Assembly (NCBI GenBank): GCA_027490725.1 | Contig: JAIXXN010000040.1 | Coordinates: forward strand, 84,457-148,456 | DNA: 64,000 nt | Direction of reading: 5' to 3' | DNA from: Oxalobacteraceae bacterium | GTDB lineage: Bacteria > Pseudomonadota > Gammaproteobacteria > Burkholderiales > Burkholderiaceae_D | Shown here: piece after piece, positions 19,618 to 27,987 of the stretch | How positions within the stretch are numbered: position 1 is the first letter of the stretch | Layout: each line of letters begins with the position of its first letter | Translations under genes and position numbers: made by a program | The notes under the pieces: model-generated | Databases searched by the model: none | The model's input: only the letters and a program-made list of their open reading frames with translations | What the model was told of the DNA's origin: nothing

Positions 19618-20879
19618 AGAGAAAGACTGAGCGTTTAACTGCCGTTGCAGTGAACGCGAAAAAAGAGCGTGGATACTATGCAGATGGAAATGGGCTGTAT
19701 CTTCAAGTCGGGAAACCCTATGAAGAAAACGGGAAACTTCTAGCTGGAAGTAAATCTTGGGTCTTCCGCTACGCCTTAAACGGGAAAGCCCGCGAGATGG
19801 GGCTTGGGTCAATTTCAACCTATAGCCTCGCCTCAGCACGCGAAAAGGCTCGGCATTGCCGACAACTTCTTGACGATGGTTTAGACCCAATCGATCAACG
19901 CCAGAATGAGCGGGCAAAACAGAAGCATGCTGCGGCCCAGAAACGGACCTTCAGTGAGTGCGCCCACGAATACCACAAGCTTCATGCTGACGGCTGGAAG
20001 AACCGCAAGCATGCTGATCAATGGGTCAACACCCTGCGCACTTACGCTTACCCCATATTTGGCGAACGGGATGTGTCGGATATTTCTAAGGCTGATGTGC
20101 TGCGCGTTTTAGAACCCATCTGGGCCAAGAAACCTGAAACAGCGTCGCGAGTACGCCAACGCATAAGAGCAGTGCTTGATTGGGCTGCTGCGCGCGACTA
20201 TCGCCACGGGCACGATCCTCACCTTTGGGACCAAATCAGTCGCTCACTTCCAAAAACAAAAGACATCAAGAAGGCTGGGCACTTCGCTGCGTGCCCTTAT
20301 GCGCAAGTTAGCGCTGCACTTGCTTCGATTGCGTCAGCCAACGTCGGCAGCTCAGTCAAAGCCGCGCTTGAATTTATCGTCCTAACTGCGTCGAGGTCTG
20401 GCGAGGCGCGCGACGCAAAATGGTCAGAAATTGATTTGGACAATAATCGCTGGACAATTCCTGGTGAACGCATGAAGGCCGGGAAAGAACATCGGGTTCC
20501 GCTGACGCCTCGCGTCATTGAAATCCTCAAATCGCAGCATGGAAAGCACGCGGAGCTAATATTCCCAAGCGACAAAGGCAGAGCATACAGCGACATGACC
20601 TTCACTATGGCGCTGCGGCGCTTAGGGCACACGTTCACTGTGCATGGGTTCCGCTCGACTTTCAGGGATTGGAGCGCGGAACAAACCTCTTTCCCACGCG
20701 AGGTTTGCGAGGCAGCGCTCTCGCACACCTCCGGCAAGGACGCGACTGAAGCAGCCTACTTCCGCAGCGACCTTTTTGAAAAGCGCCGCGAACTTATGAC
20801 GCTTTGGTCATCCTACTGCGCCACACCGCAGTCACAGAAACTCCATATCACCAATACTGAAAATCAAATTACAGATTGA
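19599..20879 (+). CDS. int: Tyrosine integrase, P4/DUF4102 type
   Basis: A 426-residue recombinase. The N-terminal DUF4102 arm-binding domain (GYYADGNGLYLQV and SKSWVFRYALNGKAREMGLGSIS, about residues 25-75) is followed by a SAM-like core and a catalytic domain with R266 (TASRSGEAR), K293, H349-x-x-R352 (HGFRSTFRDW) and the nucleophile Y387 (EAAYFRSD). All catalytic residues are present, so it should be active. It mediates integration at the tRNA-Ser 3' end. Its start overlaps the left arm-type repeats, suggesting autoregulation. A GTG four codons later is an alternative start. Confidence 0.95.
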   Translation: MGRNVGKRKTERLTAVAVNAKKERGYYADGNGLYLQVGKPYEENGKLLAGSKSWVFRYALNGKAREMGLGSISTYSLASAREKARHCRQLLDDGLDPIDQRQNERAKQKHAAAQKRTFSECAHEYHKLHADGWKNRKHADQWVNTLRTYAYPIFGERDVSDISKADVLRVLEPIWAKKPETASRVRQRIRAVLDWAAARDYRHGHDPHLWDQISRSLPKTKDIKKAGHFAACPYAQVSAALASIASANVGSSVKAALEFIVLTASRSGEARDAKWSEIDLDNNRWTIPGERMKAGKEHRVPLTPRVIEILKSQHGKHAELIFPSDKGRAYSDMTFTMALRRLGHTFTVHGFRSTFRDWSAEQTSFPREVCEAALSHTSGKDATEAAYFRSDLFEKRRELMTLWSSYCATPQSQKLHITNTENQITD

Positions 20880-21226
20880 AAATCAAACAACTGATGAACG
20901 TATTCGCTGCTGGGACCGCTACCAGCGAGGGCGAAAAATTTGATCTTTTCTATACGCGAAAAATTTTTGACGGGCTGACCGATAGAGATGAACGAAGCGG
21001 GGGGGCTTTGGCCCTCCCCCCCTCCAGTAAAGGGCACTAACCCGTACTGACAGCCGCCAATACAGCGATTCTTGGGGCGGGCGGATTGTTTGCATCCGCG
21101 CTGACTGTGGGGATATGCGGATGCTTACAGAAGTAACGCTCAGTCCATTTTACCCAACCCGTTCAAAGTTATGTTATTTGCAATTAAATGTGCGATAATT
21201 GGTCTCTTTTTCTTGGGATTCAAATT
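20880..21226 (+). other. Intergenic region with terminator-like G/C hairpin
   Basis: The stretch between the integrase and the PEP-CTERM gene has no coding frame I trust. It holds a strong G-run/C-run hairpin at about 20999-21025, probably ending the integrase transcript. AT-rich sequence just before 21227 probably contains the promoter of the next gene; GGGA lies 9 bases before that ATG. Confidence 0.5.
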
Positions 21227-21886
21227 ATGCGTAAGTCATGGAAAGCACTCCTACTGGCAACTGCTGTTATTGCACTCAGTGCCACCAGCGCATTCGCTAC
21301 ACCTGTCACGTATCAATTTAGTGGTCGCCTGACCGATATCCGCAACAGCGGCGCCGGATTTAACTTTGGTGAGCTTTTCACCGCAAAATTTACCTATGAC
21401 GACAGCCCCACGGTCGGTGCGCTTATTGAACCGGGCCGTATGGTGTTTTCCAGTGGTCCGCTTGTAGTGCAAGCAGGCAATAGCACATTGGCAGGCACGG
21501 CCACCTCTGAACTACAAATATTCAATGACTGGACCAACAACTATAGTGGCTACCACAACGCCGATGGGGTTTTCGTCAGCAGCTACGCCCATGACGCCTA
21601 TGGCTTTACCCTTCTGCAGTTCGACTTATGGGATAACTATAACGGCAGAAAACTGAACTCGTTGGACCTACCTACGCAAGCGCAACTAGTCGATCTCGCC
21701 AGCAATGGGCGTATCTTCATTCGTCGCTTCGACAACGGCATAGAAACTGGCATGGCAGGCGGCTATTTCAGCGGTTTTTCGCCAGTCAGTTCCGTACCTG
21801 AGCCAATTCAGGCTTGGATGTTAATCGTCGGCCTATTGGTCACGTTTGTGCTGCGACGCTCGCAGAAATCAGGGGCTAAGCACTAA
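21227..21886 (+). CDS. PEP-CTERM sorting-domain protein on the island
   Basis: A 219-residue exported protein: signal peptide ending around SATSAFA (residues 1-25), a beta-rich body (YQFSGRLTDI..., FTAKFTYDDSP), and a C-terminal PEP-CTERM signal, VPEP followed by a hydrophobic helix and RRSQK. Such proteins are cleaved by exosortase and released or attached to exopolysaccharide. The ATG at 21227 gives a proper signal peptide; the frame is open 13 codons further upstream without a ribosome site. It needs a host exosortase, which is not in this window. Its biological role is unknown. Confidence 0.85.
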   Translation: MRKSWKALLLATAVIALSATSAFATPVTYQFSGRLTDIRNSGAGFNFGELFTAKFTYDDSPTVGALIEPGRMVFSSGPLVVQAGNSTLAGTATSELQIFNDWTNNYSGYHNADGVFVSSYAHDAYGFTLLQFDLWDNYNGRKLNSLDLPTQAQLVDLASNGRIFIRRFDNGIETGMAGGYFSGFSPVSSVPEPIQAWMLIVGLLVTFVLRRSQKSGAKH

Positions 21887-22205
21887 CTTCACCGTACAGA
21901 GGCATGAGTGATTTAATGAAACACTCATCCGCATGATTTTCCGCCTGTGCCACCTCTGCTCGTAGCACATCCGAGATTACTAATCTAGGTATCGCGGATT
22001 GTGGATTCATGCGCGTTAGCTGGCGAAATGTGCAAATTTCCGTGTAAAACTGATGGGGAAATCTGATTGGCTTGTCTTGGGGGGCGCTCGCAGCATAGGC
22101 TGACATCACCGACGTATGTGACAAAGTGTGAATTTTACTATTTAGCAAGAATGCTAGTCTGAGGCGCTTAGACGGAGTCCGGCCAGCAACGGACCTTCAA
22201 GAATT
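21887..22205. other. Intergenic region without a convincing gene
   Basis: A minus-strand frame (21876-22148) runs through here but overlaps the PEP-CTERM gene end, has no ribosome site and reads as non-family sequence. The end of the stretch carries the first copy of the small-ORF linker motif (22171-22200). Confidence 0.5.
22171..22200 (+). repeat. Linker motif, copy 1
   Basis: GACGGAGTCCGGCCA, a short variable part, then GGACCTTCAA, ending just before the ATG of the 22206 gene. It matches copies at 22678 and 23151 at most positions. Confidence 0.6.
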
Positions 22206-22676
22206 ATGCGTAAATTTATATTTTCAGTACTTATCCTTATAACTATGTCAGCCATAGCAGGTGATTTTTTTCCGCCGGATTACAAGAACTTTCCCTACAA
22301 GGAGGGGGATTTATTAATAAGCAAACGGAAAGAAGGCAAGTTTGCCGTGAACAAGATTCTGAGGGTAGATCGATTTGAGTTCAAAAAAGGTGCAATCATT
22401 AATATTCAGGGGAAGCAGTTCATTGCGACAGACGACGATTACTTGTTAGTTGTCAGTGCATCCTATGGTGCTGATGAATTCAGCTCCTTCGAACAAGCAC
22501 GAGACGCTGCAATTAAGGGGAGGTGGTCGGTTAAGCTGGGGCATGTACCAAATCGCCCGCCTGGAGCTGCCGCCGGCCAAACCTATGTTGGACATACTCC
22601 AGTTCTCAAGTCAGAGCTAAACGGCTACGATATCTGGAAAGCTGCGTTCGAAAGAGGTGAGGCAGGCGTCTTCTAG
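22206..22676 (+). CDS. Small exported protein of unknown function
   Basis: A 156-residue protein with a clear signal peptide (MRKFIFSVLILITMSAIAG, cleavage near AIAG), so it is probably periplasmic or secreted. After the signal come YKEGDLLISKRKEGKFAVNKILRVDRF, a lysine-rich beta-type stretch, and a C-terminal half with no motif I recognise. Its TAG stop is followed directly by the linker motif. It may be one of a set of small cargo proteins carried by the island. No function can be assigned. Confidence 0.6.
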   Translation: MRKFIFSVLILITMSAIAGDFFPPDYKNFPYKEGDLLISKRKEGKFAVNKILRVDRFEFKKGAIINIQGKQFIATDDDYLLVVSASYGADEFSSFEQARDAAIKGRWSVKLGHVPNRPPGAAAGQTYVGHTPVLKSELNGYDIWKAAFERGEAGVF

Positions 22677-22677
22677 G

Positions 22678-22704
22678 GCCGAGTTCGGCCAAAAGCAGAC
22701 CGAC
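22678..22704 (+). repeat. Linker motif, copy 2
   Basis: GCCGAGTTCGGCCAAAAGCA then GACCGAC, starting one base after the stop codon of the preceding ORF. Confidence 0.6.
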
Positions 22705-22720
22705 GGCTATCAATAGCATA

Positions 22721-23152
22721 ATGACGATGGATATCCTTGAATTTCCTCCCCACTTTCCACCAACTGACAAATGGAAGAAATTTTTCATCGGTGTTCGATG
22801 GTTGGGGCCGGACCTGTCATTTTTTAAAACGCTAAAAGCACTTCAGGCGAACCGAACCGCAGCTGATATGTCTCAGTGGGGAGGTGGTGAGCGTCAGCTT
22901 TTGGCAGAAAAAATATCCCAGATATTGCACGAGCAGCTTGGTTGGCGTTCTGCCTTGTTCATTCCCCAGGATGTCGCGATGGTTGCCTTTCATGGTCCTC
23001 GCTTTGACTTCAGTGACCCTGATGCCGCCTTTGATGATATTGTTGAAATGCTAGAGCGAGACTACTCGTTGAGTCCCTCAGGTTCATTTTGGGAATCTAT
23101 GGGGGATGCGACACTTGGGCAGCTGGTAGATGGCTTGCTTACACTTCGGTGA
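22721..23152 (+). CDS. Small cytoplasmic protein of unknown function
   Basis: A 143-residue protein with no signal peptide. It is rich in aromatic and acidic residues (FPPHFPPTDKWKKFF, GWRSALFIPQDVAMVAFHGPRFDF, DDIVEMLERDYSLSPSG). The compact acidic nature is reminiscent of immunity-type proteins, but I recognise no family. ATG codons at 22721 and 22727 are both possible starts. The TGA stop overlaps the next linker copy. No function is assigned. Confidence 0.55.
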   Translation: MTMDILEFPPHFPPTDKWKKFFIGVRWLGPDLSFFKTLKALQANRTAADMSQWGGGERQLLAEKISQILHEQLGWRSALFIPQDVAMVAFHGPRFDFSDPDAAFDDIVEMLERDYSLSPSGSFWESMGDATLGQLVDGLLTLR

Positions 23153-23180
23153 CGGAGTTCGGCCATTTGCAGACCTTCGA
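23151..23180 (+). repeat. Linker motif, copy 3
   Basis: GACGGAGTTCGGCCATTTGC then AGACCTTCGA, overlapping the stop codon of the upstream ORF. A weaker relative (CGGACCTTCGATT) lies at the end of the next ORF (about 23495-23508), and an inverted one (CGAAGGTCCGAGATGG) at about 24043. Confidence 0.6.
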
Positions 23181-23203
23181 AATAGCACGAAAGCGGAATT
23201 GGG

Positions 23204-23509
23204 ATGAGTGATATAAGAACGTACGAGACGTTCGATGATGCAAAGCTTTTGGCTCAGGACATACTCTCCAAATCGCTTGATGCGAACATGGGTTGCGCAC
23301 TGATTGCATCTATCGCTGTGAAGCTTCGTCATCCTGAGTCACTGGAATTATTTTCCTCCTTAGCTCATGACCAATCTGGGCATGACCAGGTTGGAATCTC
23401 GACCGCCGACTGCGTAGATGATATTTTCGAGGCTTGCCACGTATTGTTAGGCAGTTCAACCAATGCACGCCATTGTGTATCTAGCGGCCTGTACCGGACC
23501 TTCGATTAG
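23204..23509 (+). CDS. Small protein of unknown function
   Basis: A 101-residue protein, MSDIRTYETFDDAKLLAQDI at the start, mostly helical by composition (ALIASIAVKLRHPESLELFSSLAHDQ). A GGAATTGGG segment before the ATG serves as ribosome site. The coding end runs into a degenerate linker motif. The frame at 23526 starts 16 bases after its stop. No family is recognised. Confidence 0.5.
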   Translation: MSDIRTYETFDDAKLLAQDILSKSLDANMGCALIASIAVKLRHPESLELFSSLAHDQSGHDQVGISTADCVDDIFEACHVLLGSSTNARHCVSSGLYRTFD

Positions 23510-23525
23510 ACATGAACGCACTTTT

Positions 23526-23990
23526 ATGAGTTTTGAATCTGAAATCCAAAGTTGCAAATGGCTGTTTATGAACAGCATAAGCGAACCGTCCGATAACGAA
23601 TTGCGCTTGCAAATTTTTGAAGCCGTCACGCTACCGGCATCTCCTGATACATTTCGACCCTTGAATGAAGCACTGGACTTGAACTTACCTTTTGGAAGTC
23701 CAATTGAGCATGTGACGGGGTGCAGGATATTCACCTTACATTGGCCTAGCTACGTAGCCTATTCGGTTCGGAACGAAAGCTATACAACCGTGGATAATTA
23801 CGAGATATTTGAAGGGCGAAATTTCGTAAAATATTCGAAGTCAAGATACCTTGATTTTGTTAGAGATGCGACTTTTGCTGATGATAACTTTCCCGGGCCC
23901 ATGACTCACTGGGGAATTTTTTGCCTCAACCATATTATTGACATTGTGTCTTGTCACCACCCAGAAGTAGGCATTTCAGAAAAAAAATAG
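23526..23990 (+). CDS. Small protein of unknown function
   Basis: A 154-residue protein starting MSFESEIQSCKWLFMNSISE. It is rich in aromatic residues (IFTLHWPSYVAYSVRNESYT, FCLNHIIDIVSCHHPEVG). The ATG at 23526 was chosen over an in-frame upstream ATG that overlaps the preceding gene. No domain is recognised. It is the last of four small ORFs in a row on the same strand. Confidence 0.5.
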   Translation: MSFESEIQSCKWLFMNSISEPSDNELRLQIFEAVTLPASPDTFRPLNEALDLNLPFGSPIEHVTGCRIFTLHWPSYVAYSVRNESYTTVDNYEIFEGRNFVKYSKSRYLDFVRDATFADDNFPGPMTHWGIFCLNHIIDIVSCHHPEVGISEKK

Positions 23991-24078
23991 GCCACCACTA
24001 GGGAGTCCTACCGGCGGCTTTCGGGCGAATTTCATATTAACGCGAAGGTCCGAGATGGGGCGACAGCCGCCTGTCGCC

Positions 24079-24648
24079 CTATTCGGCCGGTTTAACAACA
24101 GCCAGCACAGTGGATCTGGACACGTTATAGCGCCGCGCCAATGCGCTTACGCTTTCTTTGCGTTGATACGCAGCGATCATCGCTTCGCGCTGTGCTGGCG
24201 TCGTTTTAGTCGGTCTGCCTAGGGTCTTACCTTCTGCTTTGGCCCTCGCCAATCCAGCTTGTGTACGCTCCACTATCAGGTCGCGCTCCATCTCAGCAAC
24301 GGCAGCCAGCATTGCCAGCATCAGCTTACCTGCTGGCGAAGTCAGATCCAGCTTGCCGAGCTGTAGCACCACCACTTCGACCTGTAGAGTACCAAGATGT
24401 TTAATAGTTGCCAATACATCGGGTGCATCGCGCCCTAGGCGATCCAGCTTCGATACGACCAACGTATCCTTCGCACGCAGCTTGCCCAGCAGAATGCCGA
24501 ACTGCTTGCGCTGTGCTGCGTGCGCCTTGCCGCTTACAGTATCGGCATACCAGTATTCGATCTTGTATCCAGCCTGCTCAATTTCATGCCGCTGGTTCTC
24601 TGCGGTCTGCTCTACCGTTGAGACCCGCCCATACCCGAAGATCGCCAT
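24079..24648 (-). CDS. Serine resolvase/invertase (Pin/TnpR type)
   Basis: A 189-residue small serine recombinase: catalytic S10 in GYGRVSTVEQ, the DTVSGKAHAAQRKQF and VSKLDRLGRDAPDV segments of the catalytic core, a long E-helix (AEMERDLIVERTQAGLARAKAEG, about 120-142), and a C-terminal helix-turn-helix (SALARRYNVSRSTVLAVV). All core residues are present. It could resolve cointegrates or invert a segment. It is divergent from the SIR2 gene; the shared 182-base region holds two copies of a 13-base repeat that may be its binding sites. Confidence 0.93.
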   Translation of the reverse strand: MAIFGYGRVSTVEQTAENQRHEIEQAGYKIEYWYADTVSGKAHAAQRKQFGILLGKLRAKDTLVVSKLDRLGRDAPDVLATIKHLGTLQVEVVVLQLGKLDLTSPAGKLMLAMLAAVAEMERDLIVERTQAGLARAKAEGKTLGRPTKTTPAQREAMIAAYQRKESVSALARRYNVSRSTVLAVVKPAE

Positions 24649-24664
24649 ACAGTACCCCTGTTGC

Positions 24665-24764
24665 GTTGGAAAACGGTATAAATATAAATCAACATGTAGA
24701 TATATGCAAAGGCTATTTTATCAACATCTATAAACAGGCATGAACCATGGTGTTAGAAAACGGT
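24665..24764. promoter_or_regulatory. Divergent control region with two 13-base direct repeats
   Basis: GTTGGAAAACGGT (24665-24677) and GTTAGAAAACGGT (24752-24764) differ at one base and are 87 bases apart, between the resolvase and SIR2 genes. The second overlaps an inverted repeat (AGAAAACG/CGTTTTTCT). They may be resolvase (res) subsites or an operator. Confidence 0.45.
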
Positions 24765-24830
24765 CGTTTTTCTACATTGTCTTGCTGATTGAACCCTGTT
24801 ACAACATAGTAACCAACATGGAGAAAATAA

Positions 24831-26585
24831 ATGATTGACCCAACTCAAGCTATTGCATTTTCATTGGCGAGTACCTCCGGTGCATATGCTCTATTGGTGG
24901 GGTCAGGAATTTCTCGTTCGGCTGGAATCCCGACTGGCTGGGATATAACACTCGAACTGGTCAAAAAACTAGCTCTGCTGAATGGCCACACGCCAGCGAA
25001 GCCCGAGGATTGGTACCGGGAAACTTATAAGAAGGCTCCAGATTACGCTGAACTCCTTGAACTTGTTACACAGACCCCTACAGAACGCCAGCAACTTTTG
25101 CGGTCTTATTGGGAGGCAAGCGATGCGGAAAGGGAGCGTGGGCTAAAACAGCCGACCACCGCTCACAGGCGAATTGCGGATTTGGTCTCCCTTGGCACAA
25201 TTAAAGTGATAATTACTACAAATTTCGATAGGCTCTTAGAAACTGCCCTAGCTGACGTAGGTATCGTGCCGACTGTAATTAGTACTGTTGATCAAATCAA
25301 AGGCGCCATGCCTTTAATTCATTGCAAGTGTTGTGTTATCAAAGTGCATGGTGACTATCTCGACACAAGAATCCGCAATACTCCAGCCGAATTGGAAAAG
25401 TATGAGCCGGAACTCGATAGACTTCTTGACCGTGTGTTTGACGAATTTGGACTGATTTCATGCGGGTGGTCTGCCGACTGGGATGTAGCGCTCAGTGCAG
25501 CGATAGACAGGGCGCCGTCACGGCGATTTGCGATGTATTGGGCGACGAGAGGTACTGTAGGTGATAGAGGACAGGCACTTATTGCAGCTAGGGCGGGAAC
25601 AGTCGTTCCTATTAAAAACGCTGATCAGTTTTTCGAAGAGGTATACGCATCCGTAAAGGCATTACACGAATTTGCAAAGCCACATCCTATTTCCAAGGAA
25701 ATAGCGTTGGCAAACTTAAAACAATACGTTGCATCATCAAATTATGCTGTGCAACTTGAAGATCTCGTACTGGGCGAGGCGGAGAAGGCAGAGCGAGTCG
25801 TTCGCGATTATGCTTTCCCGATGAAGGGTGGGCCAACCCCGGATGCCGATAGTTTCACAAAGCGAATTCATGCATATGCGGCAGCGACTGAAACTATCAC
25901 AGCTATGGCGGCAATAGGTGGCTACTGGGCGACGCCTAACCACAAGACATTGTGGCGACGCGCACTTGAAATAGTATATATCGCGCCTGATGACAATGGT
26001 TCATATCATGCTTGGGTAGGAGCGGCTCACTATCCAGCAATGATCCTATTTTATTCCGTGGGAGTGGCAGCGGTATCTGCTGAGAATTACGCGCTGCTTG
26101 CTGAACTTTTTTCGGCCGAGGCCGAGCGTGCAAACCGTACGCTTACCGCAGTTGAAGTTCTTCCGCCTATTTGTGCGTTCGAAGACAATCACGGCCCTAC
26201 TCAATTTTTGAATGGGTACCTGAAGCGAAGGTTAGCGATGAACGAATACCTTCGTGATCAATTACGCGCCTTATTCAAGCGTATTCATCCACAAGACAAA
26301 GCATACAACCGGGCATTCGATAAATTTGAAATGCTGGTGTCCCTCGCGTTCTTGTGGCGCGCTAAGCGCACCGAAGCAAATTTTTGGACTCCGCCGGGGT
26401 TGTGGTTTATGCACGATGAGAACCGTAATTCAATACATGCTGACATAGCAAAATCGCTCAGCGAAGAAAAAGAGAATTCACCATATGCGAGTGGGATATT
26501 TTCCGATGATTGGGCGGATGCGAGCAACCGCTTAGTGCTACTAAAAGAGCAGGCGCCAACTCGCTTTGGTGGATTATTTTTCTGA
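24831..26585 (+). CDS. SIR2-domain protein, candidate anti-phage NAD-degrading effector
   Basis: A 584-residue protein. The N-terminal SIR2-type NAD-binding domain (about residues 1-280) has LLVGSGISRSAGIPTG with the GSGIS loop at 24-28, ITTNFDRLLE (N131, D133) and KVHGDYLD (H173), then ISCGWSADWDV. The remaining 300 residues are alpha-helical with no domain I recognise. Stand-alone SIR2 proteins with a helical sensor half are known in bacterial defence, where they deplete NAD+ upon phage infection. Size, island location and absence of deacetylase zinc cysteines in a tetrad support that reading. GGAG lies 8 bases before ATG. No partner gene follows, so it would act alone. Confidence 0.75.
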   Translation: MIDPTQAIAFSLASTSGAYALLVGSGISRSAGIPTGWDITLELVKKLALLNGHTPAKPEDWYRETYKKAPDYAELLELVTQTPTERQQLLRSYWEASDAERERGLKQPTTAHRRIADLVSLGTIKVIITTNFDRLLETALADVGIVPTVISTVDQIKGAMPLIHCKCCVIKVHGDYLDTRIRNTPAELEKYEPELDRLLDRVFDEFGLISCGWSADWDVALSAAIDRAPSRRFAMYWATRGTVGDRGQALIAARAGTVVPIKNADQFFEEVYASVKALHEFAKPHPISKEIALANLKQYVASSNYAVQLEDLVLGEAEKAERVVRDYAFPMKGGPTPDADSFTKRIHAYAAATETITAMAAIGGYWATPNHKTLWRRALEIVYIAPDDNGSYHAWVGAAHYPAMILFYSVGVAAVSAENYALLAELFSAEAERANRTLTAVEVLPPICAFEDNHGPTQFLNGYLKRRLAMNEYLRDQLRALFKRIHPQDKAYNRAFDKFEMLVSLAFLWRAKRTEANFWTPPGLWFMHDENRNSIHADIAKSLSEEKENSPYASGIFSDDWADASNRLVLLKEQAPTRFGGLFF

Positions 26586-26629
26586 TTAACAACCTGAACA
26601 ATATTCGTAAAATCTCCACATACGTCACT

Positions 26630-27238
26630 TCATGATGCTGAATTATGTGTGATATCGTCACGATTTTGAGCGGCGCTATTCCGCTTTCCACGTTCTTTGA
26701 TGTGGTTTTTTTCCAGTTGGAATCGAACCTGATCGTAATGGATAGTAGATACCTTGCACAAGCGATCCGCCAAGGTTCTATAGCGCTTGCGCCAAGCTCG
26801 CGGTAGACGGGATGGCATAACATCACCAGGCTGTCCTCCCATATTTTGGAGCAGGCGATAACGTGTTAGGCGTGCTCGACCTGCGGCACCGGCCGCCAAA
26901 TTGCTTCGGTATCGCAGCGCATGGCAGTGCCGACACGCCAACTCCCCACGACGCCAGTATAGTGACTGAAAATTCCCCTCATGCGCGCGAGGGCACTTTA
27001 GGAGGGGGCGTAACCGGCTATTCAGGCACGGAACGGCCATAATGTTAGCCATCCACACCCGACCGCCCAGATGGACCGCTAGGCGCGTTTCTGCCACCAC
27101 GGCGACCGTGTGCTCATCACCATCAACCAGCACGACCTCGGGCCGACCTGATGCCTTAACGGCACTCAGCAGCTTGGGTAGGTTCACTTCAAATGCACTT
27201 TCCAAGACCGGAACGCGCGGTGCTTTGGGCTTCTTCAT
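26630..27238 (-). CDS. Island protein with Cys/His putative zinc ribbon
   Basis: A 202-residue basic protein. Its middle section reads LLKCPRAHEG then LYWRRGELACRHCHALRYRSN, a Cys/His-rich stretch resembling a zinc ribbon, followed by an Arg-rich helical region (GRARLTRYRLLQ, LPRAWRKRYRTLADRL). Similar proteins occur in islands and prophages of Burkholderiales with no assigned role. The ATG at 27238 (GGTGG upstream) is preferred over a start 11 codons earlier. Nucleic-acid binding is plausible from charge and Cys/His content but not shown. Confidence 0.6.
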   Translation of the reverse strand: MKKPKAPRVPVLESAFEVNLPKLLSAVKASGRPEVVLVDGDEHTVAVVAETRLAVHLGGRVWMANIMAVPCLNSRLRPLLKCPRAHEGNFQSLYWRRGELACRHCHALRYRSNLAAGAAGRARLTRYRLLQNMGGQPGDVMPSRLPRAWRKRYRTLADRLCKVSTIHYDQVRFQLEKNHIKERGKRNSAAQNRDDITHNSAS

Positions 27239-27311
27239 TTTTACCACCGAAAAGAAAAGCGAACCGGGCACTTTTATGCGCGATTCGCGGTTCGATTAAA
27301 TCATTGACAGG

Positions 27312-27710
27312 TTACTGCACAGGCACGCAGGCGATTGGACGTTGGCGGGACCATGACATGCTATAGCTTTGGCCAACTTGGTAACAGATAATACGATCAT
27401 TGAGATCGCCTAGCAGCTCAACAACACGCTTGTGTAGCATGCGCTTAACGGCTGAGCACTCCTCCGCTGGCTGATCGAACAGACAATCAAAGCCGATGCG
27501 GATAGCCTCACCAATTTCATCGTCCATCAGTTCACCGAGATCCATGAACGATAACTGCCGGCCGTAGCGACTTGCACGGAAACGATCAACACCAATATCT
27601 GCAAAAAGGTCACGCGCGAGTTTGAGTGCAATTTCACGCGGAAAATTCAAGAAGCCACTCGCAGATACTTTGATTTGCGCGCCTTGCGGCGTCGATTTGT
27701 TAGGTTTCAT
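27312..27710 (-). CDS. Hypothetical island protein
   Basis: A 132-residue protein with IKVSASGFLNFPREIALKLA near the start and a helical middle (LGELMDDEIGEAIRIGFDCLF). No signal peptide or recognised domain. It lies on the same strand as the replication gene and downstream of it, separated by the TTCCCA repeat region. No function is assigned. Confidence 0.5.
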   Translation of the reverse strand: MKPNKSTPQGAQIKVSASGFLNFPREIALKLARDLFADIGVDRFRASRYGRQLSFMDLGELMDDEIGEAIRIGFDCLFDQPAEECSAVKRMLHKRVVELLGDLNDRIICYQVGQSYSMSWSRQRPIACVPVQ

Positions 27711-27857
27711 TATTTACTTTCAACAAAAGATAGCTGAGACAACGTTATTTCATATTTTGAGCGGTAGCCCATAATTCGACTGACAAGCGCAGGGTCTAGA
27801 CGATTTCCCCCTCACGCTGCCGGGGCTTTCGCATTGGTCTCAAGACGGTTTTCCAAT

Positions 27858-27973
27858 TTCCCAATTCCCAATTCCCAGTGTTCCCATTTAAGCCAGCTTC
27901 AGGAGTGGGAAGGACGGCATTCCCACTTCCAAGGCATCCCACTCCCCCTATAAGAGGGAGTGGGAACTGGGAA
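27858..27973. repeat. Cluster of eight TTCCCA repeats (iteron-like)
   Basis: TTCCCA occurs at 27858, 27865, 27872, 27881 and 27920, and its complement TGGGAA at 27906, 27961 and 27968. The first four have a 7-9 base spacing. A CCCACTCCC/GGGAGTGGG inverted repeat lies in the same span. The array is right behind the replication gene, so an iteron-type origin is possible. The hairpin may also terminate the replication transcript. Confidence 0.55.
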
Positions 27974-27987
27974 GAACCCAAGTATCT

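Noticed and set aside
21876..22148. Minus-strand 90-residue frame after the PEP-CTERM gene
   Set aside because: Overlaps that gene's end, no ribosome site, no recognisable domain.
27796..27981. Minus-strand frame over the TTCCCA repeats
   Set aside because: Its Gly/Asn-rich product simply translates the repeats.
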